NCBI RefSeq assembly: GCF_036884655.1
Contig: NC_088342.1
Span: 12,320,501-12,384,500, forward strand
Direction of reading: 5' to 3'
Origin: Musa acuminata AAA Group
Lineage: Eukaryota; Streptophyta; Magnoliopsida; Zingiberales; Musaceae
Length of the DNA stretch: 64,000 bases
Below the pieces are notes generated by a model. It was not told where the DNA came from, searched no databases, and saw only the letters and a program-made list of their open reading frames with translations. The position numbers and the translations under genes were made by a program. Positions 23,709 to 36,180 of the stretch are shown piece after piece. Positions within the stretch are counted from its first letter, which is position 1. Each line of letters begins with the position of its first letter.

Positions 23709-26700
23709 TGCAACTTTTGTTGCAAACATAGACATAAAACGTATCATTGTCCATTCAAGAAAATTAGCTTGAACAAACTGATTTGGGTTCCTAAAGGAAC
23801 CATGATAAACTCTATGCAACATAATAAACAATGTAGATTAGTTTTTGAGACACCCAAAAGTAAATTGGTACCTAAAAATTATCCTTTCTTGTAGAGACAT
23901 ACACCATCACAAGCTAGGAGCAAGAGATGGTACCTTGATAGTGGATGCTCAAGGCATATGACCGGAGATCCATCTCAATTCTCTAAGCTCACTAGCATAG
24001 ATGAAGGCTGTCACCTTCGGAGACAACAATAAGGGTAAAATCATTGGCAAAGGAATCATAGGTAATAAATCCAACTTCTTTATTGAAGATGTTTTGTTAG
24101 TTGATGATTTAAAACATAACCTCTTGAGTATTAGTCAATTATGTGATAAAGGATATATCGTCAAATTCGAATATAATGCTTGCATCATTGAAAAACCACA
24201 CAAAAACACATTTATGATTGCATTAAAACAGAATAACGTATACACCATTGACATTAATGATTTTTGCAATGAAATATATTTCTCGGTTTTGAATGAGGAT
24301 GCTTGGCTTTGGCATAGGAGATTAGGTCATGCTAGCATGAAACTAATCACTAAAATATCATCTAAAGAACTTGTAAGAGGAATTCCTCATATCAAGTTCA
24401 TCAAAGATAATGTGTGTGATGCTTGTCAATTAGGAAAACAAATTAAGGGTAGTTTCAAATCTAAGAATCAAATAAACACATCTAGGCCCTTACAATTGAT
24501 CCATATGGAATTGTTCGGACCAATCTCTACATCAAGCCTAAGAGGTAGCAAATACGCCTTTGTCATTGTAGATGACTATAGTAGATACATATGGACTTAT
24601 TTCTTGAAACACAAAAATGAATGCTTTAGATATTTCACCAAGTTTTATAAACTTGTTCAAAATGAAAATGGTTTTATGATTTCATCAATTCGAAGTGATC
24701 ACGGTGGTGAATTTCAAAACCATGATTTCTAAGAATTTTGTGAATCTAATGAATACAACCAGAACTTCTCTACTCTAAGAAATCCTCAACAAAATGGAGT
24801 AGTAGAAAGAAATAATAGAAATTTACAAGAAATGACGAGAATCATGTTGAATGAACATAGCCTACCCAAATATTTTTGGACTGAAGTCGTAAACACTACA
24901 TGCTATATTTTGAATAGAGTTATAGTAAGACCCTTACTCACCAAAACTTCCTATGAGTTATGGAACAATAAAAAACCCAATGTTTCATATTTTAAAGTTT
25001 TTAGGTGTAAGTGTTTTATCTTGAATGAAAAAGATGCCTTAGGAAAATTTGACGCTAAATCTGATGAAGGAATTTTTCTTGGTTATTCATTGGTTTCTAA
25101 AGCTTTTCATATCTTCAATAAAAGAACTTTAATTATAAAAGAATCAATTCATGTTGTTTTTAATGAGATTTCCGAAATCAAGAAAAATGATTTTGATGAT
25201 GATGTTAATTTCGATTCTTTGAATTTAAATGAAATCCCTTTTCCAACTAGCAACTTGGATGCATCCACTTCCGAAATATCCTTACCCAAGGATTGAAAGT
25301 ATATAGATGCTCATCCTAAGGAGCTAATCCTAGAAGACACATCTAAGGGGGTTCAAACACGTTCTTCTCTTAAAAATTTTTGTTCTAACGCCGCTTTAAT
25401 CTCCCAAATTGAACCTAAATATATTGATGAAGCCATGAAAGATGATTCATGGATTATCGCAATGCAAGATGAGTTAAATCAATTTGAGAGAAATGAGGTG
25501 TGGAAGCTTGTTCCTAGGCCAAATGACCATTTAGTTATTGGTACTAAATGGGTCTTTAGAAACAAGTAAGATGAATCTGGTATCGTGGTTAGAAACAAGG
25601 CTAGATTAATGGCCAAAGGTTTCAACCAAGAAGAAGGTATCGATTACGAAGAAACCTTCACTCCTGTGGCTAGATTAGAAATCATAAAGATGCTCGTTGC
25701 CTATGCTAGTAATAATAATTTTAAGTTGTTTCAAATGGATGTTAAAAGCACTTTTCTTAATGGCTTTATTTCTGAAGAAGTTTATGTTGAATAACCTCTC
25801 GGATTTGAAAATAATAGCCTCCTTAATTATGTATTTAAATTAACTAAAGCTTTCTATGGTTTAAAACAAGCCCCAAGGGCTTGGTACGATAGACTCAGTA
25901 CTTTTCTTATTGAAAATAATTTTACAAAAGGCAAAGTCGATACTACATTGTTTATCAAGAATTTTAAAAATAATTTTCTCATTGTTCAGATTTATATTGA
26001 TGATATTATCTTTGGTTCTACGAATGAATCTCTTTGTGAATCTTTTGCTAAAACCATGAGTCTCGAATTTGAAATGAGTTTGATGGGAGAATTAACCTTT
26101 TTCTTAGGCTTACAAATTAAGCAACTAAGCAATGACATCTTTATTAGTCAAACTAAATATGCTTTAGATCTACTAAAAAGATTTAATATGGATAGCTCAA
26201 AAGCTATTAACACTCCTGTGAGCACCTCCACTAAGTTAGAAGTTGATGAAAGTGGAGAAAGCTTCGATAAAAAAACTTATAAGGGTATGATAGGAAGTTT
26301 ATTTTACCTCACTGCAACTAGACCATATATCATGTTCAGTGTAGGACTTTGTGCTAGGTTTCAATCGAACCCTAAGATATCTCATCTCAAAGCGGTTAAA
26401 AGAATACTTAGATATCTTAAAGGTACCACAAATCTAGGATTATGATATCCAAAATTCGAGAATTTTGAGTTAATTGCTTATGATAATGCAGATTTTGCTG
26501 GGTGTAGACTAGATAGAAAAAGCATATCAGGAACATATCAATTTTTGGGACATTCCCTTGTTTCCTAGTCATCTAAGAAATAAAACTCGGTTGCACTATC
26601 AACAACCGAAGCTGAGTATATTGCAGCTAGTGCATGCTGTGCACAAGTTATGTGGATGAAAAACACCTTAGAAGATTATAAAGTCCATCTTAAAAACATT

Positions 26701-26943
26701 CCCATTAAATGTAATAACACAAGTGCAATATATTTAACAAAGAATCTCATTCAACACTCAAGAACAAAACATATTGATATTAGATATCACTTTATACGAG
26801 ATCATGTCACTAATCATGATGTAATCATAGAGTTCATTGATACTAAGTATCAACTAGCTGATATTTTTACAAAACCTCTAAGTGAAGAACAATTTGATTT
26901 CATTAGAAGAGAATTAGGAATGTTAATATGTCCGAATGCATAA
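23709..26943 (+). pseudogene. SIRE-4 pol: protease, integrase, reverse transcriptase, RNase H
   Basis: Copia order is complete. Protease is at about 23930 (WYLDSGCSRHMTG). Integrase occupies 24001-25290, with HHCC zinc segment WLWHRRLGHASMKL...CDACQLGKQ and core words HMELFGPIS, IRSDHGGEF and NGVVERNNR. RT occupies about 25480-26445 ([41 protein letters not shown]). RNase H ends at 26943 (TTEAEYIAAS, HIDIRYHFIRDHV, LADIFTKPLS). The frame is interrupted by a frameshift near 24000, stops at 24732, 25296, 25569, 25794 and 26445, and further stops near 26567. The first catalytic Asp of the integrase reads Glu. RT keeps YIDD. Confidence 0.95.
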
Positions 26944-28142
26944 ACTTGTTAAGATTATTTTTTAGATTTTTTTATTTAATAATCAAATCACTTAATTGCC
27001 ATGATGATTTTACAAAATTACATGCCTTAATTACATGTTGGAAATTATATGTTTTAGATACAAAAAAATTTCATAATAATAAGCATGTTTTATCTTCATG
27101 ATTGAATTTGAAAATCTATAGCAAAACCTCGTCCGAATGCATGAAAGTGTTAAATTTTATTTTTGGATCTTCTTGATCCTAACAATCGGATTTTCTCGAT
27201 ACATTATTCTCTTCCAGACTTAATAAACATATGTCATATCGAGTGTTTGGATTCACATCATTGATTTTTGACATATGGAATCAACTAGCAAATGCATCTC
27301 TCATAGACTTATCATGTGAAAAATATCTTTCGAGAAATGGATTTGACAATTCCTTCTTATATCTTTTGAGAAATAGTTTTACGTGCAAGGATTTGATTCA
27401 CACACATATCTTGATTCTTGTAAAAATAAAGCGTGCTTTAATATCTTATCAATTTTAACTTCATTCGAGTAAGCTCACAAGTGACTTTCCTCCTTTATGC
27501 AAAAAGATAATAACAAATAAAGACGAAGAAGTAATGAAAGTCATCTCCATGTCATGTTTTCCTTGAGATGTTTGTATAATTGGTATCCTATCACTCATTA
27601 TTGAAAAATGACATAAACCTAGTTAAAATTTGCTAATATCATTCTCCATTTTGTTGATAACAAAGGGGGAGAAATATATGAATTAATGCTATGAGTGCCA
27701 TATTTGAATTTAAATTATGTTAAGATATCAAAACTTGCTTCGAAATATATGATAAATTGGTGATAGAATTGCTATGATTGCCATATTTGCACTATGTTAT
27801 TGCCATATTTGCATTATATTGAGATATCAAGAACTTACATCGCAGTTTTAATGTTGATATCTTACCATATAATGAATTGCTACGATTGCTATCTTTCACA
27901 TTTGAAATGTAAAACCTAAAAATGGATGTCAAGCTTTGACATCATTTTCAGAGAAATACATCATGATAGGAATCATAATAGGAGTATTGATAAAGTTAAA
28001 TGATCTTAACTTATCAATATGACTCTTGAATTCAAAGGCTTTGAATTCAAAGGCTTTGAATTCAAGAATAACTTATCTCAAGTATGACATATAGATAGGG
28101 GGAGTTAAGGTTAACTCCGGTATCAATTGATTGTCATTATCA
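26944..28142 (+). other. SIRE-4 AT-rich region between RNase H and 3' LTR
   Basis: About 1.2 kb without a supported gene. Some SIRE elements encode an envelope-like frame here; none is visible. It shares 'gacatatagatagggggag' and 'gttaaggttaactcc' with the end of the SIRE-2 module. Confidence 0.75.
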
Positions 28143-28155
28143 AAAAGGGGAAGAT
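28143..28155 (+). other. Polypurine tract of SIRE-4
   Basis: aaaaggggaagat directly before the 3' LTR, the expected plus-strand primer. Confidence 0.85.
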
Positions 28156-29615
28156 TGTTGACTCTCGGATTTTGATAATGAAGTCAATTATCATTTGTTA
28201 TCTAATCCATATGTTGAGATAAGTGTACAGGATTAACTATGATGGAAGAAAGACATGCAGTAAGAGTTGCGCCGGAGTCAAGACCATGATCACGTTGGGG
28301 GTTCGAGAGTTCGACGGAAGTCCGGACGGTCGTCGGAGGTTCTACGGGAACAAATCCGAGAAGTCCAGGAGCTTGCTAAAGAAGCTCATCGGAACTCGCC
28401 AAGTGGATCGTCGCAAGTCCAGGAGTTGGCCGGAAGTCCACCGGAGCATCGCCGAAGGTTCGTCGGATGTTCGCTGGAAGCTCGCCGGAAGAACCGATTG
28501 ACGCACCGGAGCAAATTGCAGTAAATGTCTTAAAGAAATATTGTAGTTAGCATGTAGATTAAGCTAGGAATGGGAGGTGATCCCATTAACTTAATCTGGG
28601 GGCAATTGGGCCCTTGATAGACCCAAATTGGGCTGAATGGATCAGCCCATTCAGATCCAGATTTCTTGACCGGCGGTGGCACCACCTAGGAGCTCAGTCT
28701 CCCAGGAAATTTGGGTGGTGCAACTGCCTAGGTCAGGTAGTGGCACCTCCTGGGCTCAGTCTCCGAGCAAGATTGGGCGGTGGAACCGCCCCAATCAGGC
28801 GGTTGCACCGCCAGAGCTCGGTCTCCGAGCTTTGTCAGGCGGTTGTACCGCCCCAGTCAGGAGGTAGTACCGCCAGGACCCCAAAAATCTAAGAAAAGAT
28901 ATTTTTGAGCTCCAAATTCAAATCAGTATGGGGCCTATATATACCCCACCCTTTTCTGCATGAAAGGGTACTGAAAATCCAATCTTACTCTGTGATTTTT
29001 AGAGCTCAAAAGTGTTGTAAAGGCTAGAAGTTCTCCTCCCTCTTTTCTTCTAAGTTTTGATCTTTTAAGAGAGGAGAGAAAAATTCTATAAGGGTTGTCT
29101 CCTAAGCCCGTCAAAAGGAGTGAAATTGTAAAAGGGTAGTTGGCCTTCGCCTATTAAAGGAAGGCCTCTAGTGGATGTCGGTGACCTCATCGGAGGAGGA
29201 AGCCAAAAGTGGATGTAGGTGAAGATTGACCGAACCACTCTAAATCTCGATTTGCATTTACTTTCTGTTCTCTATCTTAACTGCAAACTACCTCCACAGC
29301 TTTACTTTAACTACACTTCGCCTAATCTTAGTTAAAGCAACTTCCGAATCGGCTTTCATAATGAAATCGCTTTTACCATACGAACGTCGTATTTCGATTT
29401 GTAATTATATTCTGTTCTCTATCTTAACTGCAAACTGCCTCTATATCTTTACTTTAACTGCATCTCACTTGATCACAAGTTAAAGTGATTTCCGAATCAA
29501 CTTTCTTATCGAAATCATTTTTATCATACGAACGTCGTTTTAAAATCGTCGAAAGTTTTTTACTGTACTAATTCACCCCCCCCCCCCCCCCCTCTTAGTG
29601 CTCTTGATCCTAACA
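28156..29615 (+). repeat. SIRE-4 3' LTR
   Basis: 1460 bp. GC-rich palindromic repeats at about 28670-28880, TATA at 28936-28943, C-tract at 29577-29592, end CCTAACA. Confidence 0.95.
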
Positions 29616-29620
29616 CAATA

Positions 29621-29901
29621 GAGTAGAAACCCTTATTGAATCTTATGTAAAAGGAAGTTAAGCCATGGAAACTCCTCGCATCATGCAATGAAGTAGGTGT
29701 TGGCCAATTGAGAATAGCTTCTACGTTGCTTTGATCTATTATAATTCCATTTTTTGAAATAACATACCCCCAAAACACGATACTATGAGTAAAAAAATCA
29801 TACTTTTTCATATTAGCATAAAGATTTTACTATCTTAAAATAAAAAATATCTTTTTAAGATGATTCATATGCTAATCTTCACTTTTGTTGTACACGAATA
29901 T
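29621..29901 (-). pseudogene. GYP-1 reverse transcriptase fragment
   Basis: Minus-strand words are NMKKYDFFTHSIVFWGYVIS, QSNVEAILNWPTPTSLHDAR and SFHGLTSFY, the stretch after the RT catalytic box in gypsy elements. It is preceded in the element sense by a degraded segment that is lost where TORK-2 begins at 29902. It continues at 15405 beyond SIRE-4. Confidence 0.9.
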
Positions 29902-30768
29902 TGCTAGTCATAGGTGCCCTACAAGCCAATCACATGAGTGATGGCACATGTGACTTGACACGTAGTATTTTTACTTATTATTATTATTTGGTATTTTATC
30001 ACTTTATATTGTTTGTTGCTTGAATATATTGTGATGTCCATAGATCTGTGCAATAGGAATCGGACCATGACAAGATCACGATAATGAGACCGATTCACCT
30101 TTAAACATAGATCCTAAATAATCTCGGTCATATGTTACTCAAGAGGGACATCGAGATAACTGGACAGGCTAGTGTGCTATAAACCCGTCCATATGATGGA
30201 TGTAGCTGGTCTCATAGCTGCTAGTATGGGGGCACTAGGGATACAGTATATGTGCTCATTGGAGAATGAGTTCATTGATTGATCTGCTTACGAAATGCTA
30301 GATGGTTGATGACACCTTATTGTCAGACAATGATTCTGTAGTCCTAGTGGTGTATATGATCCTTAAACTTGAGACACCAAGGATGTTTTGTATGAGTACT
30401 CCATTCTTTGATACCGGACTTATAGGTCTGGAGGTTCTAGATCTAGCATAATCGGTCATTAGGAGTAGTAGCCAACCTTACGAGGACTATTGAATATCGA
30501 TTGAGGATCATCCACTCTTAGTGTCATGAGAGGAATATTTCATATGTTCTTGCTTAGACAAATCCCTAGTCAGGGTCGTTCGGATTGAGAAAGAAATAGT
30601 TCTCCGAGAAAATCCGATTAGAGTGAGACTCGAGTAGAAATTGTATGGGCCTGATAGTACAATGCCCGGTATATAGTCTCTGGGATATTAGATGGATGAA
30701 GGATTATATGTACATGGTAACTGAAGATAGACAGGTTCAATGGATTGGATTCCCCTATATCGTCCGAT
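29902..30768 (+). repeat. TORK-2 5' LTR remnant
   Basis: Collinear with the first 60% of the TORK-3 LTR (compare reverse complement of 32346-31490). It stops at 'ttggattcccctatatcgtc' and continues directly into pol coding for SDRVPHPLERYV. Confidence 0.85.
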
Positions 30769-30860
30769 AGAGTACCCCATCCTCTTGAGAGATATGTGAG
30801 ACATATCAAAGGAGAGGATATTGAGGATATTGATCCTCGGACCTACGAGGAGGTTATTAC

Positions 30861-32346
30861 TGTTGGGAAATCATTGGGGGGTGACATCATATGCGCAGCG
30901 GAAGAACAAGAAAACAAAAATCCCCGATTCCCAAAAAGATGTTCGTCGTCGTGCGAAGATTGGTGCGCAAAAATCCGCAAAACACAAAACTGCGTATAGA
31001 GATTGTGTTACCTAGGGAGATCGTATATCCCTGTTTCCTTGCAGATCCTTAGGAGAGGGTGAAGGAGGTCAAGCGTCCTCCTCTCTAGCGGTGATCCACA
31101 CAGCAGGGTTGCGACGACGCTCCTCAAAACTCCAGGCCTACTCTAAGGTGGAGAGGGAGAGGAGAATAGGAAAGGCAAGCAAAGACTCTAGCCTATGAGG
31201 CTGTGAATCCCTCCTATTTATAGAGATCCCGTGTCAAACCCTAATGGGTCCTTTCCTAGTGGGTATTGGATCTGCATCCAATAAGACAAGGGCTCCGTCG
31301 GATATCTCATATCCGAACCTCTACTCATCGCAATGCCTACCATATGTGTGTGACCCTCTAGGCCCAATATCGAGCTGGCCGTGAGTCATACCTGTCAGAA
31401 CTCCTTCTAACTCAGTGAATTATTATCTCTGTAATAATTCACTCGACTCATCGACTACGGACGTACTAGGCCACTACGCCGTAGTCCCCAGACGATACAG
31501 GGGAATCCAATCCATTGGACCTGTCTGTCCTCAGTTACCATATACCTATAGTCCCTCATCCATCTAATATCCCAGAGACCGTATAGTGTTGTCAGACCCA
31601 TACGGTTTCTACTCGAGTCTCGCTCTAATCGGATTCTCCCGGAGAACTCTTTCTCTCTCAACCCGAATGACCCTGGCCAGGGATTTGTCTGAGCAAGAAC
31701 AAATAGGATATTCCTCTCATGACGCCGAGAGTGGATGATCCTCTATTGACACTCAATAGCCCTCGTAAGGTCGACTACCACTCCCAATGACCAGCTGTAC
31801 TAGATCTGGGAACGGCCAAACCTATAAGTCTGCTATCAAAGAGTGGAGCACTCATACAGGACATCCTTGGTGTCTCAAGTCTAAGGACCAGATACACCAC
31901 TAGGACTACGGAATCGCTGTCTGACAATAAGGCATCATCAACCATCCAGCATTCCGTAAGCGGATCAATCAGTGAACTCATTCTCCAATGAGCACCTGTA
32001 CTGTATCCCTAGTGTCCCTACACGAGCAGCTATGAGACCAGCTGCATCCATCATATGGACGGGTATACAGCACACCAGTCTATCCGGTTATCACGATGTC
32101 CCTCTCGAGTAACCTATGACCGGGATTATTTAGGATATGTGTTTATAGGTGAATCGATCTCATTATCGTGATCTCATCACGATCCGATTCCCATTGCACA
32201 AATCCAAGGACATCACAATATATATATGCATTTATGCAATAGTTATAAAGTGATATACGCCAAAATATAATAAGCAAAAAGATTCTGTATCAAGTCACAC
32301 GTGCCATCACTCACGTGATTAGCTTGCTGGGCACCTATGACTAGCA
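30861..32346 (-). repeat. TORK-3 3' LTR
   Basis: 1486 bp. In the element sense it starts TGCTAGTCATAGGTGCCC at 32346, after polypurine-rich 'aggtcaagtgggagat', and ends CCCAACA at 30861. It lacks 9 bp present in the other LTR. Confidence 0.96.
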
Positions 32347-34340
32347 ATCTCCCACTTGACCTAAAGCCAATCACCTATGTGTCTGATCCCCATTAGACTC
32401 CTGTGACGCTCAAAGACAATCTGAGACAACGGCTTTATCAGTGGATCTGCAATGTTATCTTCGGATGGAACTCTTTCCACTACTACATCTCCTCGGGTTA
32501 CGATCTCTCTTATAAGCTGGAACCTCCTCAGAACACTTCTGATGAGACCCGGGTTCCCTTATTTGAGTAATCACCCCATAGTTGTCGCAATATAAGGAAG
32601 TCGACTTGTCGCTATCTTTATCGACTCCCAAATCTGTGATGAACTTCTTCACCCAGACTCCCTCCTTTGCTGCATCCGATGCAGCAATGTACTCCGCCTC
32701 TATGGTCGAGTCAGCAGTGGTATCTTGCTTGGAACTCTTCCAGCACACTGCTCCTCCATTCAAGGTGTACACATACCCTGAATTCGACTTGCTATCATCG
32801 ACATCAAACTGAAAACTTGAGTCAGTGTAGCCTTTAACCTTAAGGCTATTACCTCCATATACTAGTAAAAGATCCTTAGTCCTTCTCAAGTATTTAAGGA
32901 TACACTTTACTGCTTTCCAGTGCTCCAAGCCTGGATCCGCCTGATACCTGCTCATGACACTCAGAGCATGCGCTATATCAGGCCTAGTACATAGCATGGC
33001 ATACATGATAGACCCTATTGCTGAGGCATAAGGTATCATATTCATGTTTGCCCTTTGGAATTTTCCATGTCAAACCTTTTGACAATGGTTTCTATGTACC
33101 TGGACTGGGACAAGCCAAGCATTCTCTTGGATCTATCTCTATAGATTCTAATCCCCAAGATATAGGATGCTTCCCCTAAGTCCTTTATGGAGAAGTGTCT
33201 AGATAACCAAGTCTTTACTGTGGATTGCATTTCTACATCATTCCCAATGATGAGGATGTCATCCACATATAACACCAAAAAAGTGATAGCGCTCCCACTT
33301 ACCTTCCTATATACACAAGGCTCATCTTTGTTCTTAACGAAGTCATAAGATCTGATTGCCTCATCAAATCTTATGTTCCAACTTCGGGAAGCTTGCTTTA
33401 GTCCATAAATGGATTTAAGCAACCTACACACCTTATCTAGGCAGTCCTTGGACACGAATCCCTCAGGTTGCATCATATACATCTCCTCCTCGAGGTTCTC
33501 ATTGAGGAATGCGATTTTCACATCCATTTGCCAGATCTCATAATCATAGTGTGCTGCAATAGCCAATAGAATTCTGATGGATTTTAGCATTGCTACGGGT
33601 GAGAAAGTTTCGTCGTAGTCAACACCTTGCCTTTAACGATACCCCTTAGCCACTAGCGTTGCTTTATAGGTCTCTACCTTTCCATCTACTCCGATCTTTT
33701 TCTTAAAGATCCATTTGCAACCGATGGGTACAATACCTTCGGGCGCATCAACTAGGTTCCAAACCTTATTGGAGTACATAGAATCCATCTCAGAATTCAT
33801 GGCTTCTTGCCACTTCCCGGAGCCTATACTCATAATAGCCTCCTCGTAGGTCTGAGGATCAATATCCTCAGCATCCTCTCCTCTAATATGTCCCACATAT
33901 CTCTCAGGAGGATGAGATACTCTATCAGACCTGCGTAAAGTTGAAAATTGTGTATTAGGTACCTGAACAGACTTGGGCTGTAGAGTGGTGCTTGAGCTTG
34001 GTTCTCTAACTTCGCTCAACTCTATCATTCTCCTACTGTCTGCGCCAAGAATGTGTTCCTTCTCAAGGAACACTGCTCTCTTAGCTACAAAGACCTTTTG
34101 GTCCTCGAGATGATAGAAGTAATACCCACAAGTTTCCTTGGGGTATCCCACAAATATGCATCGCTCTGTCCTTGATTCTAACTTATCGGGGTTGTGTCTT
34201 TTAACGTAGGCTGGGCAGCCCCAAATCTTAACAACCTTAAGATCAGGCTTCTTCCCTTTCCATATCTCATATGGTGTAGACACTACCGACTTAGTTGGAA
34301 CTCTGTTCAGAAGGTAAGCTGCGATTTCTAGGGCATATCC
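32347..34340 (-). pseudogene. TORK-3 pol, integrase C-terminus to RT and RNase H
   Basis: 34283-33633 holds the integrase/RT hinge and RT start (YEIWKGKKPDLKVVKIWGCP, YEEAIMSIGSGKWQEAMNSE, WNLVDAPEGIVPIGCKWIFK). After a stop near 33632, 33590-33042 gives RT (QMDVKIAFLNENLEEEMYMM, LKQASRSWNIRFDEAIRS) with an intact catalytic box LYVDDILIIGND. A small deletion with frameshift near 33045 removes the RT/RNase H linker. Then 33045-32455 gives the start IPYASAIGSIMYAML and RNase H (GYTDSSFQFD, STIEAEYIAASDAAKEG, LYCDNYGVITQ). A further frameshift near 32530 spoils the C-terminus. It would replicate element RNA in the particle if intact. Confidence 0.95.
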
Positions 34341-35349
34341 CTAGAATAAGATGGGTAGGTCAACGAAACTCATCATTGACCGTACCATATCTAATAGCGT
34401 ACGATTCCTCCTTCCAAAGACACCATTGAGCTGAGGTGTATAAGGAGGTGTCCATTGGGATAATATCCCATGGTCCTTGAGGAACTGAGTAAACTCTGTA
34501 CTTAAGTACTCACATCCTCGATCTGATCGAAGAGTTTTGATACTCTTTCCAATCTGGTTCTCCACCTCATTCTTATACTTTCTGAATTTCTCAAAGGCCT
34601 CGGACTTGTACTTCATTAAGTACACATATCCATACCTTGAGAAATCATCAGTAAATGTAATGAAGTAGGAGTAACCTCCAATGGCATGAGTTGACATGGG
34701 TCCACATACATCACTATGTATGAGTTCCAACAACTCAGTGGCTCTCTCTCCAGTTCCACTAAATGGAGATTTGGTCAGTTTTCCACGAATGCAAGGCTCA
34801 CAAGTTGCATATGACACATAGTCGAATGGATCTAGATATCCATCATTTAGCAACTTTTGAATCCTTCTTTCATGGATGTGACCTAGCCTACAATGCCACA
34901 TGTATGCACTGTTCAACTCATCTCGTTTCCTTTTGAACACATTTACATTCATGATATATGGAGTGGTGTCTAACATAAATAAACAATTATGCAATGTTCC
35001 TTTCGTGATGATCTTATCATCTAATGATATTGAACAACCATTGTTCTCAAAAACAAATTTATATCCACTAACTGTTAAACATGAAATGGAGATAATATTT
35101 TTTGATAATAGAAGGAACAAAATAACATGCATCTAATGCAATAAAAGCTCCACTAGGCAGATGTAGGGCAACCTCGCCAACAGCTAATACAGCAACTTTT
35201 GCTCCATTACCCATCTTGAAGTCCATCTCGCCTCTCTCTAGTCTCCTAGGCCTTGCCAGAACCTGCAACGAATTGCATATATGATAAGCACTACCGGTAT
35301 CCAATACCCATGTGTTATCATAAGAGTCTAACAAATGGAGACTGATCAT
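34338..35349 (-). pseudogene. TORK-3 protease and integrase
   Basis: 35349-35068 includes the aspartic protease start [14 protein letters not shown] and [20 protein letters not shown] frameshift near 35100-35135 leads into 35132-34341, the integrase. Its zinc segment is WHCRLGHIHERRIQKL...CEPCIRGK. The core shows HSDVCGPMSTHAIGGYSYF and FTDDFSRYGYVYLM, then TLRSDRGCEYLS. At the place of the third catalytic residue it reads NGVFGRRNR, with Gly where copia integrases normally have Glu. A stop at 34338-34340 ends the open stretch. Integration would have required an enzyme from another copy unless this change arose later. Confidence 0.93.
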
Positions 35350-35399
35350 GAATGTACCTGAAGCTTCATCAAGCTTTTGTTTCGCCCTTTCTGCAAGGT

Positions 35400-36177
35400 A
35401 CTCTTTGCAGTTTCTCTTCCAGTGCCCATCTTTACCACAGTGGAAGCATTGGCCTTTGTCCTTTGTTGGGTCTTTCTTAGCAACCTTTGCTTTACCTTGT
35501 TTGCCCTTACCCTTTCCCTTCTTAAGGGACCTTTCTGCTTTCCTTTTCTTTCTGGTCTCACCAGTGTAGATAACTGGCTTCTCTTTCTTAATAGTACTCT
35601 ATGCCTCCCTTAACATATTGAGGAGCTCTGGGAGAGTCACCTCAAGCTTGTTCATATTAAAATTCATTATGAACTGTGAAAAGGAATCTGGTAGGGACTG
35701 AAGCACAATGTCCACACATAAGTTATCCTCTAGGACCATTCCTAGACCTGTGAGTTTCTCTATTCACTCAATCATCTTTAGGACATGGTTCTGAACCGGT
35801 GTCCCCTCAGTCATCCTAGCGCGGAAAATGCTCTTGGATATCTCATATCGTTGAGTCCTTCCCTGTTCCTCAAACAATTTGCGGACATGTAGGAGAATGG
35901 ATCTGGCATCCATCTTTTCATGTTGTCTCTGTAACTCTAGAGTCATAGAGCCCAACATATAGCACTGAGCAAGAGTGGAGTCATCAATGTACTTCACGTA
36001 GCGAGCGATCTCATCCTCGCTTGCCCCTTCTTCGGGCGTAGGCATCACTGTATCAAGGACGTATACGATTTTCTCCGCTGTGAGAACAATTCTCAAGTTA
36101 CGGAGCCAATCCGTATAATTTGGACCAGTGAGGCGGTTGACATCAAGTATGCCACGTAAGGGATTTGAAAGCGACAT
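35400..36177 (-). pseudogene. TORK-3 gag
   Basis: It starts at 36177 with MSLSNPLRGILDVNRLTGPN, followed by DWLRNLRIVLTAEKIVYVLD, a typical Tork-type gag N-terminus. It is open for 137 codons to a stop at 35764-35762. The frame goes on with VLQSLPDSFSQFIMNFNMNK and ends in a lysine-rich region plus a CCHC knuckle [14 protein letters not shown] at about 35410-35451. A second stop lies near 35600. The two stops look like single-base changes in an otherwise well-preserved gag. Confidence 0.93.
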
Positions 36178-36180
36178 TTT

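Larger units (their letters stand above)
15411..29615 (+). mobile_element. SIRE-4: nearly full-length SIRE-type Ty1-copia retrotransposon
   Basis: The ends are TGTTGAATCTC and CCTAACA, flanked by a perfect 5-bp duplication caata (15406-15410, 29616-29620). Without the nested GYP-2 plus its duplication (5405 bp) the element is 8800 bp, with LTRs of 1464 and 1460 bp. It has a primer-binding site at 22282-22293, gag at 22330-23708, pol at about 23900-26943 in copia order (protease, integrase, RT, RNase H), an AT-rich tail and a polypurine tract at 28143-28155. The reading frame is broken many times. The first 140 bases of the two LTRs differ at about a dozen positions, so the insertion is old relative to TORK-3 and GYP-2. 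Confidence 0.95.
13101..29901 (-). mobile_element. GYP-1: degraded Ty3-gypsy element, split by SIRE-4
   Basis: Minus-strand gypsy pol is found in two blocks. The right block (29621-29901) holds the end of the reverse transcriptase, and the left block (13560-15405) holds the RT/RNase H junction to the integrase C-terminus. SIRE-4 lies between them, flanked by caata. Reading across that site, RSFHGLTSFY on the right is followed by TKAPILVLPNFDKMFEVECD on the left, in normal gypsy order. The element is cut off near 29901, where TORK-2 begins. No LTR pair of its own was recognised. Within the gypsy group the clade is uncertain; a chromovirus of Galadriel/Monkey type is possible. Confidence 0.8.

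Noticed and set aside
26944..28142. Possible envelope-like gene downstream of SIRE-4 pol
   Set aside because: Only short AT-rich frames are present; the longest (27231-27458, 75 codons) shows no transmembrane or coiled-coil pattern expected for such a protein.
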